Made by a program: the position numbers and the translations under genes | Part shown: positions 1 through 5,921 of the stretch, one piece after another | How positions within the stretch are numbered: position 1 is the first letter of the stretch | Layout of the letters: each line of letters starts with the position of its first letter | DNA from: an uncultured Methanomicrobiales archaeon | Lineage (GTDB): Archaea; Thermoplasmatota; Thermoplasmata; Methanomassiliicoccales; Methanomethylophilaceae | Length of the DNA stretch: 6,222 nucleotides | NCBI GenBank assembly: GCA_946528255.1 | Contig: CAMMYR010000043.1 | Location: 1-6,222, forward strand | Direction of reading: 5' to 3' | Notes under the pieces: model-generated | What the model saw: the letters and a program-made list of their open reading frames with translations, nothing else | Databases searched by the model: none | What the model was told of the DNA's origin: nothing

Positions 1-700
1 ATCCAAGCTGGCGGCCGATACCGTGAAGGACGGCGGTATCCTGAAAGTCACCATTGGGTCCGGCGCCATCGCGCAGGCGATGGAGCAGATCGACTCCGTG
101 GACGACGGAGATTCCAAGATTGCCGTCACCATAACGGTCTCCGCGGAGAGCGCGGATGCGAAGACCGTGGAGCTGATCCTCACCGCGGATGACATCAGGA
201 CGCTGTCGCAGCTGAACGGCTACGAGCTGAGATTCGAGGCATCATCATCCTGCATAAGCATAGGATCCGGGGTCATCTCCGCATTGGGCGGCAACGGGCT
301 GGCACTATCGTTCTCGGACGATGCCACTGTATCCTCTGATGCGCTGTCCAAGGTATCCGACGGCCAAGCGATAGATGTGAGCCTGCTATCGAACGGATCC
401 GGAGTGCATTCGCTGGGCGGGACCGCCACCATATCGGTGCCTTACGCGATTCCAGAGTCCAAGGACCTCGGGGATCTGAGGGTATGGTACCTGGACGGGA
501 CTGTGCTGAAAGCGGTCATTCACACATACGATGCCTCCACGGGGGCCGTGTCCTTCGAAACGGACCATCTCTCCAAGTGGGTCATCGGATTCGAGAAGGC
601 ATCCGGCGGCGGGGACGACAGTACGCTCCTCTACGCGGCCATCGGCGTCATAGCCGTGGCGGCGATAGCGGCGATCGCAATCTTCGTGATAAGGAAGTGA
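1..700 (+). CDS. Cell-surface protein, C-terminal part with membrane anchor (5' partial)
   Basis: The reading frame (codons from base 2) is open to the left edge, so this is the last 232 residues of a longer protein; the GTG at 23 is an internal Val codon, not a convincing start. The visible part is rich in Ser, Ala, Gly, Asp and Val and looks like beta-rich extracellular modules. Residues about 138-196 resemble a module common at the ends of microbial surface proteins: a beta strand with VPYAIP, then VWYLDG, then a strand ending in SFETDHLSKWVIGF. A short GGGDD linker (202-206) leads to one hydrophobic helix (about 209-230) and a final RK, which fits a C-terminal membrane anchor with the domains outside the cell. 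Its stop overlaps the next gene's start by four bases, implying co-transcription with the transporter genes. Its function is not recognisable; adhesin, S-layer-associated protein or ligand capture are all possible. Confidence 0.85.
   Translation, partial: SKLAADTVKDGGILKVTIGSGAIAQAMEQIDSVDDGDSKIAVTITVSAESADAKTVELILTADDIRTLSQLNGYELRFEASSSCISIGSGVISALGGNGLALSFSDDATVSSDALSKVSDGQAIDVSLLSNGSGVHSLGGTATISVPYAIPESKDLGDLRVWYLDGTVLKAVIHTYDASTGAVSFETDHLSKWVIGFEKASGGGDDSTLLYAAIGVIAVAAIAAIAIFVIRK
697..700 (+). other. GTGA stop/start overlap coupling surface protein to binding protein
   Basis: The four bases GTGA contain the GTG start of the binding-protein gene and the TGA stop of the upstream surface-protein gene. 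No well-spaced Shine-Dalgarno precedes it (AAGGAA abuts the GTG), so the start would rely on translational coupling. This argues that the surface-protein gene belongs to the same transcription unit. Confidence 0.65.
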
Positions 701-2133
701 ACGATCTGGCACTGAATGCCTCCGGCATCAAACTGATGGCGGCGGCGGTCATCGCGGTGATGGTGATCGCCTCCGTCCCCTTCATCGGCTTCACCACCGA
801 TGCGAGGGAGGACGCGCAGGGCGTGATGCTGGATTTCGCCTACTACAACGTGGAATGGGTCCCGTTCCAGTTCGAGGACGGGATGACCGGAGCGGACGCT
901 CTGACCAGGGCATGCGCCGAGAAGGGATACGGCATAGACTATGCCGAAGACGGCTCGGTGTATGCGGTGAACAACGTCCCCCGCCTGCTCAACGTCAGCT
1001 GGGGCATGTACGTCCTGACCGGAGAGGGGAAGGGCGCGGCATGGACCCATATCCAGGACCCATCGTCCTACGTCATATCGGAGGACAGGCTGGTCTCCTG
1101 GGCCAGGACGGGTCCGGGTAGCGAGATGATGCCCGCGGTGGATTCCACAGGCTTCACCTACTATGGATATGCATCAGAAGGCGTGAACAGGCACGGGGAG
1201 CAGATCAAGGTCGCCACCCTCGCCCCGTCCGTGACGGAGACCGTTTGCGCCATAGGCGGATTCCAGTACATCGTCGGCACCGACAGGTACAGCGACTACC
1301 CGAACAAGCTCATGAAGGCGAGGTCGGAGAACAGGATAAAGGAGGTCGGGGGCTACCCGGATCCGAACTTCGAGCTGATAGTCTCGGAGCGCCCCGACAT
1401 CGTCTTCCTGGACGGGGGGACCAGCGAGCACGTCACCATGGCGGACAAGCTCCGCAAGGCGGGGCTGAGCTGCGTGGTGCTGTACGAGGCGGTGGACACC
1501 GACAGCCTGCTGAAGAATCTCTGGATCTGCGCCTCCGCGCTGGGCTTCTCAGAGGACGGCAACGCATACATCAAGGATGTGAAGGAAGCGATCAACAACA
1601 TCTGCCGCGTCCCGGATCTCACCGGAAGGACGGTGTTCGTATCGCTGGGCGTCAGCGATTCCCCGTACACGGCGGGCTCCGGGACATACGTCACGAGCAT
1701 GCTGGAATCGCTGGGTGCCGTGAACATCTTCTCCGACTCGGAATCCTGGTTCATGGTGGACAAGGAGGCCGTCTACGACAGGCAGCCGGACGTCATAATC
1801 ATAATCTACGACCACGAGGAGATAAAGACCCAGAGGCAGTACCGTTCGCTCTTGAACGGACTCAACGACGTCTGGAAGCGGACTCCCGCGTTCCTCAATG
1901 GGGACGTGTACGTATTCTCCGGGGATGCCGCGAGCCTCCTATCCAGGCCGGGCGCCAGGATGCCGGAGGCATTGGAGCTGGTGGCGAAGATCCTTGATCC
2001 CGATGCATTCGCCGCAGCGGATCCCACGGATACGATAGGCGTGAAGTACTACAACGACGGCTACAACGACGGCGACAACGGATATCTGACATACGTCAAA
2101 GCAAAGGGGCTGCTGAAATGGCAAAAGGACTGA
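697..2133 (+). CDS. DUF4430–BtuF-like ABC transporter substrate-binding protein, probably for corrinoid
   Basis: A 478-residue exported protein that would bind the ligand outside the cell and deliver it to the permease encoded downstream. Residues 11-33 form a hydrophobic signal or anchor segment, with possible cleavage after TTDA (33-36). Residues about 38-160 resemble DUF4430, the transcobalamin C-terminal-like fold: an N-terminal strand, a TGADAL helix start, a Trp-Gly-Met-Tyr strand (102-105), and an SEDRLVSW strand end. Residues about 170-435 are a class III (BtuF/FecB) binding domain: KVATLAPSVTE near the start, YSDYP at 198-202 as in BtuF, ERPDIVFLDG at 231-240, YTAGSG at 324-329 and LGAVNIF at 339-345. 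The extra N-terminal domain makes it much longer than a plain BtuF of roughly 270 residues. I chose GTG 697 because it forms a GTGA overlap with the previous stop and keeps the full signal peptide; ATG 736 is the alternative. There is no lipobox Cys and no C-terminal helix, so anchoring is unclear. A haem or siderophore ligand cannot be excluded. Confidence 0.88.
   Translation: MNDLALNASGIKLMAAAVIAVMVIASVPFIGFTTDAREDAQGVMLDFAYYNVEWVPFQFEDGMTGADALTRACAEKGYGIDYAEDGSVYAVNNVPRLLNVSWGMYVLTGEGKGAAWTHIQDPSSYVISEDRLVSWARTGPGSEMMPAVDSTGFTYYGYASEGVNRHGEQIKVATLAPSVTETVCAIGGFQYIVGTDRYSDYPNKLMKARSENRIKEVGGYPDPNFELIVSERPDIVFLDGGTSEHVTMADKLRKAGLSCVVLYEAVDTDSLLKNLWICASALGFSEDGNAYIKDVKEAINNICRVPDLTGRTVFVSLGVSDSPYTAGSGTYVTSMLESLGAVNIFSDSESWFMVDKEAVYDRQPDVIIIIYDHEEIKTQRQYRSLLNGLNDVWKRTPAFLNGDVYVFSGDAASLLSRPGARMPEALELVAKILDPDAFAAADPTDTIGVKYYNDGYNDGDNGYLTYVKAKGLLKWQKD
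2103..2109 (+). promoter_or_regulatory. Weak ribosome binding site for the beta-propeller gene
   Basis: A purine run AAAGGGG lies eight bases before ATG 2118, inside the end of the upstream gene. It is only a partial match to the anti-Shine-Dalgarno, but it supports ATG 2118, which also gives a clean signal peptide. Confidence 0.4.
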
Positions 2134-3992
2134 TCCCCCTGATATCGATCTGCGCCATGCTGGCTATATGCCTCCCATCGCTTTCGGCGGAGCCTACGGA
2201 CTCTCCGGACAGGCTGCTCATAGACTACGGCAACGGCAATATCGTATGGTACGATATCGTCCCGGGGGGCACGTACGGGGAGACCCTCGAACTCTCAGCC
2301 GCCGATCTCGAATTCACATTCCATTCCTCCGATGAGGACACCTTGGTCTCGTCCGTGGGAGGGATCGGCGGTAAAGGAGGCCTGTGCTCATGGAGGCTGT
2401 ATCTGTGGGACGAGGTCGTCTGGTCGGCTCAGCCGATGGATATGGGTATTCCCTATGAATCCGGCTGCTTCGCACTGGGGTACTACCCTGCGGATTCCAT
2501 CGTCCCGGTGGCCACCCCGGATTATCCCGCGGTATGGACATCCTACCGCGGAGATTCGACCTCCAGCGGTATCAGCCATTCGTACGGACCCGATACGGTG
2601 GCGAAGCCTCTGGAATGGTACAATCTGTACGCGGGCGCGGTGGATTGCTCCCTGCTGTACGCCGACGGGCTCATCTACCACACCGTGGCCGGCCTCTACG
2701 GCAGCGTCGGCATGAACAACATGGCATGGCTGTTCTGCCTCGACTCCGTGAACAGGGAGGTGGCATGGTCCGTGAGCTACTCGGATTCAGGGAACATAGA
2801 GATCGTGACGCCTGTGATAGTAGGGGATATGATCATACTGTTCTCTGGCAACTGGCACATCTACTGCTTCGATAGGTTCACCGGCGAGCCCATAGCCGAG
2901 ATGGTCCCTTCCGGGGCGACCGCCGACAAATGCAGCAGGGCGAGGACCACCGAATACGAGACGTACCGCAACGATGCTCCAGTGGTATATGACAGGACGC
3001 ACGTGGTGGCAGGCCCGACCAACGCGGTCTACGACTCCGGTGCGCTGTACTTCGGAACCTCCGACGGAGTGATGAGATGCTACTCCATCGACAGGGAGAA
3101 CGGCTTCGTGAAGATCTGGGAGACCGTCCCCGAGGACAGCGTCAGGGGATGCTTCTACTTCTATCCGCCCTGTGTCACCACATACGAGGGCAGGCGCGTG
3201 GTCCTTCAGGGCAATTGCTCCGGCCACCTGATATGCGCGGACGCGTCCACGGGCGAGGTGCTCTGGTCCAAGGCCATCGTGGACTCGAAGGGCAACAGGG
3301 CCGGCGCAGTGACATCCATCAGCGTCTGCCAGAACGAGAGGATACTCGTCTGCTTCTCCGACGGGGGCATGACGGCATCGAGCGGCGGGATGACCCTCAT
3401 CTCCCTCGACGGGGGAACCATCTGGGAGAGGGACTACCTCGGCAGCAAGCCCGCCGTCTGCGGCGACAGGGCATACGTCTACATCTCGTACACCCACAAC
3501 GGCATGCCGACCATCAGGGACCACGATACCGGCATGGATGTGGACCTGGTCAGCGGATACTATTCCATATGGGTGGACGACTGCAGCCGCTGCTGGGTGC
3601 AGGACACCGAGGCGGCCTGCGGAGGGGGCATCACCTACTGCGACGGCAGGATCTACGGCATGGATTACTCGCCGGGGTCCGAAGGATCCCTGGGAGGATG
3701 GGTGTGGTGCATAGACTCGGATACGGGGGACGTCGTCTGGAAGGCCAAGGTCATACCCTATGCCGGCGCAGCCTACAGCATGTGCTCGCCGACGGTGGTC
3801 GACGGCAAGGTGCTGGTCGGGAACGACTACGGCGCGATATATGTGATATCGGAGACGCCCGGCATAGAGCGTTCATCCAGCGAAAGGATCGACTACGATT
3901 CCAAGGGGCTCACGCATTGGTCGTGGATCCTGGTTTTCATCACCGCTGCCACCGTGGCGGCGGTTTCAATTCTACTTTACAGGAGGGCTTGA
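2118..3992 (+). CDS. Exported, membrane-anchored PQQ-like beta-propeller protein with DUF4430-like N-terminus
   Basis: A 624-residue protein with a signal peptide (hydrophobic 5-23, likely cleavage after SLSA, residue 24) and a C-terminal helix (about 602-621) followed by YRRA, so the body should sit outside the cell. Residues about 31-134 resemble a DUF4430-type domain (LLIDYGNG, GETLELSAADL, then a WRLYLW strand). Residues about 170-580 carry seven to eight degenerate PQQ-like repeats of the form strand–C/L-D-x-x-T-G-E-hydrophobic-W, for example LICADASTGEVLWSK (371-385) and WCIDSDTGDVVWK (530-542), which points to a closed propeller. Such propellers usually scaffold binding; no PQQ-enzyme active site is evident. 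There are 20 Cys in the mature part, including CSRC at 489-492. The start overlaps the binding-protein gene by 16 bases and the stop is one base before the permease start, so it is embedded in the transporter operon. I infer a ligand-capture or receptor role next to the importer. A structural or adhesive surface role is the alternative. Confidence 0.85.
   Translation: MAKGLIPLISICAMLAICLPSLSAEPTDSPDRLLIDYGNGNIVWYDIVPGGTYGETLELSAADLEFTFHSSDEDTLVSSVGGIGGKGGLCSWRLYLWDEVVWSAQPMDMGIPYESGCFALGYYPADSIVPVATPDYPAVWTSYRGDSTSSGISHSYGPDTVAKPLEWYNLYAGAVDCSLLYADGLIYHTVAGLYGSVGMNNMAWLFCLDSVNREVAWSVSYSDSGNIEIVTPVIVGDMIILFSGNWHIYCFDRFTGEPIAEMVPSGATADKCSRARTTEYETYRNDAPVVYDRTHVVAGPTNAVYDSGALYFGTSDGVMRCYSIDRENGFVKIWETVPEDSVRGCFYFYPPCVTTYEGRRVVLQGNCSGHLICADASTGEVLWSKAIVDSKGNRAGAVTSISVCQNERILVCFSDGGMTASSGGMTLISLDGGTIWERDYLGSKPAVCGDRAYVYISYTHNGMPTIRDHDTGMDVDLVSGYYSIWVDDCSRCWVQDTEAACGGGITYCDGRIYGMDYSPGSEGSLGGWVWCIDSDTGDVVWKAKVIPYAGAAYSMCSPTVVDGKVLVGNDYGAIYVISETPGIERSSSERIDYDSKGLTHWSWILVFITAATVAAVSILLYRRA
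3981..3987 (+). promoter_or_regulatory. Strong Shine-Dalgarno for the permease gene
   Basis: AGGAGGG lies six bases before ATG 3994, within the last codons of the beta-propeller gene. It is the best ribosome binding site in the window and fixes the permease start at 3994 rather than at the internal ATGs at 4054 or 4066. Confidence 0.8.
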
Positions 3993-3993
3993 C

Positions 3994-5136
3994 ATGGGGG
4001 ACGGAGGATCTCTCAAGGAATTCATACACACTCTGAAGAAAGGCGTCAAGGCTATGAACGACAGTATGGTCGAAGCCGGCGACGAGAGGAGCGAGATAGG
4101 CATCAAGAGGAAGCGTTTCAGGGTGATCCTGGTCGCCGGATTCTTCTTCATGGCTATCATGTTCCTGATATCGATCTCCATATCGTCCGGGGGCATAATC
4201 CCGATAAACGAGGCGCTGTCCGCGCTCATCTCGGCGATACAGAAGGGCGGGGAGGACCTGACGACCGAGGAGCTCTATGTCTTCTCCTCCAGGCTGCCAA
4301 GGGTGATAGCGGCCATCGGAGTGGGGGCGGGATTGGCGATCGCGGGATGCATGTTCCAGGCGCTGATAAGGAACCCATTGGTCGATCCGTATATCACCGG
4401 GGTATCCTCGGGAGCGGGATGCATGGCGGTGGCCGCTGCCACCGTCCTGGTGTCGATACCGTTCCTGTCGGGGTACAGCGCGTACATCATCCCCTTGGGT
4501 GCCATCGTCGGAGGGCTGGTCGCTTTCGGCATCACGCTGACGGTGGCGGAATCCGCCGGAGGCTCGGCGACCAATTACATCCTGTCGGGAGTGATAGTGG
4601 GATTCGCGTTCTCGTCGTTGCAGACTGTGTTCCTGTCGCTGAACAAGGACAACATCACCAACGTCATGTGGTGGCTCTACGGTTCCTTCGGGAACATATC
4701 GTGGGAGAACGCGTTCCTGGTGCTGGTGCCGGCCATAGGGATATCGCTGATATGCATGCTATGGGCCCGCGAATTCAACCTCTTCATGTCGGGGGAGGAC
4801 CAAGCCAGATTGCTGGGCATGAACGTCCGCAAGTTCAAGGCGGTCATGATGGTCATCGCATCTATCCTTACATCGGTGTGCGTGGCATTCGTCGGGGTCA
4901 TCGGATTCGTGGGATTGATCGTGCCCCACGCCTGCCGCATGCTCCTCGGCGGGGACCACCGCCTCATCATGCCGGCATCGATCGTCCTGGGAGCATGCCT
5001 GATGCTGTTCGCGGACATCATAGCCAGGGTGGTCATATCCCCGCTGGAATTGCCCGTGGGCGCCGTGACCGCCCTGATAGGTACGCCGGTGTTCGCTTAC
5101 ATGCTGGTTGCGAGGGGGCGCGAATATGACGGATGA
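3994..5136 (+). CDS. FecCD/BtuC-family ABC transporter permease
   Basis: A 380-residue polytopic membrane protein of the FecCD family, which as a dimer forms the channel for cobalamin, haem or iron-chelate uptake. Family hallmarks in order: SRLPRV at 99-104; GAGLAIAG then FQALIRNPLVDP at 111-132, followed by the GVSSGAG loop; VGVIGFVGLIVPHACR at 300-315 with GGDHR after it (the region expected to include the coupling helix that meets the ATPase); and LPVGAVTALIGTPVF near the C-terminus (353-367). Hydrophobic stretches recur through residues 43-373, consistent with the family's roughly ten helices. E. coli BtuC is about 326 residues; the excess here is mainly a charged N-terminal tail of about 42 residues before the first helix. 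The strong ribosome binding site supports that long start. The gene follows the propeller gene by one base and overlaps the ATPase start by 11 bases. The family does not by itself fix the substrate; corrinoid is inferred from the binding protein. Confidence 0.95.
   Translation: MGDGGSLKEFIHTLKKGVKAMNDSMVEAGDERSEIGIKRKRFRVILVAGFFFMAIMFLISISISSGGIIPINEALSALISAIQKGGEDLTTEELYVFSSRLPRVIAAIGVGAGLAIAGCMFQALIRNPLVDPYITGVSSGAGCMAVAAATVLVSIPFLSGYSAYIIPLGAIVGGLVAFGITLTVAESAGGSATNYILSGVIVGFAFSSLQTVFLSLNKDNITNVMWWLYGSFGNISWENAFLVLVPAIGISLICMLWAREFNLFMSGEDQARLLGMNVRKFKAVMMVIASILTSVCVAFVGVIGFVGLIVPHACRMLLGGDHRLIMPASIVLGACLMLFADIIARVVISPLELPVGAVTALIGTPVFAYMLVARGREYDG
5112..5118 (+). promoter_or_regulatory. 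Ribosome binding site deciding the ATPase start
   Basis: GAGGGGG lies seven bases before ATG 5126, inside the end of the permease gene. It favours ATG 5126 over the in-frame TTG at 5108, which would place the Shine-Dalgarno inside the coding sequence. Confidence 0.65.
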
Positions 5137-5917
5137 GATGCTCGGCATACAGGATCTGCGCATAAGCTTCGACGACTTCGAAGCGCTGCACGGATTGACA
5201 TTCTCCATGCCGAAGGGCAAGCTCATAGGCCTCATAGGTCCCAACGGATGCGGCAAATCCACCATGATGAAGTGCATCTCCAAGCTACACACCAATTGGA
5301 CGGGGGAGATCAGGATCGACGGCGAGAGCACGGCGGACATGAGGCCCGTGGACATCGCCAAGATGGTCGCAAACGTCCCGGCGGAGATGACCCAGATGTA
5401 CGGGATGTCCGTCATGGACATGGTCATGCTCGGGAGATACCCGTTCGTGAACAAGGTATGGTGGGAGTCCGAGGACGACGAGAAGGTCGTCAGGAAGGCG
5501 CTGCAGACGTTCGGCCTGGACCATTACAGGAGGAAGCAGGTGTCCCTGCTGTCCTCCGGGGAGAAGCAGCGCGTGCTCATAGCCAAGGCCTATGTTCAGA
5601 ACCCCAAGGTGATGCTGGTCGACGAGCCCACTTCCCATCTGGATATGAAGTACAAGCTGGAGGTGATGGAGTACCTGCAGAATATGGCGCGCAACGACAT
5701 GACAGTGGTTGTGGCGGAGCACGACATCTCCCTGATGGCCAGGTACTGCGACATCTGCATCATCATGAAGAAGGGGGACATCATCTCAATAGGGGATCCG
5801 AAGGAGATAATCACCGAGGACCTCATCAGGGACGTCTATGAAGTGGAGTCCTGCGTCGGAACGGACAGGGAGGGCGAGATCTACGTCCTCCCGAAGAGAT
5901 GCCTGAGGGAAGACTGA
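5126..5917 (+). CDS. FecE/BtuD-family ABC transporter ATP-binding protein
   Basis: A 263-residue cytoplasmic ATPase that should power the permease encoded just upstream; its length is typical of the family. Walker A is GPNGCGKST (38-46), Walker B is VMLVDE (162-167, Asp166 and catalytic Glu167), the D-loop is SHLD (170-173), and the switch histidine is His199 in AEHD. The LGRYPF segment (102-107) is typical of FecE/BtuD relatives. Two departures from consensus stand out: the Q-loop, normally VPQ, reads VPAE with Ala86 in place of Gln (the nearest Gln is 90), and the signature is LSSGE (142-146) instead of LSGGE. The other motifs are intact, so it is probably active. The start at ATG 5126 overlaps the permease gene by 11 bases and has a good ribosome binding site. 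Substrate specificity comes from the partner proteins; corrinoid is favoured. Confidence 0.94.
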   Translation: MTDEMLGIQDLRISFDDFEALHGLTFSMPKGKLIGLIGPNGCGKSTMMKCISKLHTNWTGEIRIDGESTADMRPVDIAKMVANVPAEMTQMYGMSVMDMVMLGRYPFVNKVWWESEDDEKVVRKALQTFGLDHYRRKQVSLLSSGEKQRVLIAKAYVQNPKVMLVDEPTSHLDMKYKLEVMEYLQNMARNDMTVVVAEHDISLMARYCDICIIMKKGDIISIGDPKEIITEDLIRDVYEVESCVGTDREGEIYVLPKRCLRED

Positions 5918-5921
5918 TCCG

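Noticed and set aside
484..696. Upstream extension of the binding-protein frame to the ATG at 484
   Set aside because: This stretch overlaps the surface-protein gene in another frame, is Arg/Gly/His-rich, and would bury the signal peptide in the interior of the protein; GTG 697 fits better.
1245..1997. A 250-codon open frame on the + strand inside the binding-protein gene
   Set aside because: Its Arg/Gly/His/Gln-rich composition is typical of an out-of-frame reading of a GC-rich gene, and the overlapping frame has clear BtuF motifs.
2787..3524. A 245-codon open frame on the - strand inside the propeller gene
   Set aside because: Antisense to a gene with clear propeller repeats; the translation has no recognisable motif and its length is explained by GC-rich codon bias.
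2118..3992. The propeller protein as a PQQ-dependent dehydrogenase
   Set aside because: Repeats are only PQQ-like; I see no catalytic Asp/Glu calcium site arrangement or haem CxxCH motif, and such repeats are widespread in non-enzymatic binding proteins.
3077..4036. A 319-codon open frame on the + strand overlapping the propeller gene and the permease start
   Set aside because: Low-complexity Arg/Gly/His/Leu composition and conflict with the propeller, its C-terminal anchor and the well-supported permease start.
4347..5129. A 260-codon open frame on the + strand inside the permease gene
   Set aside because: Out-of-frame shadow; the permease frame contains all FecCD hallmarks across the same bases.
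4759..5454. A 231-codon - strand open frame spanning the permease/ATPase junction
   Set aside because: It crosses two well-supported genes on the other strand, and its His/Asp/Met-rich translation has no domain pattern.
5918..5921. Terminator or new promoter between the ATPase gene and the last gene
   Set aside because: Only four bases separate the genes, and I saw no T-rich tract or TATA-like box with space to act there.
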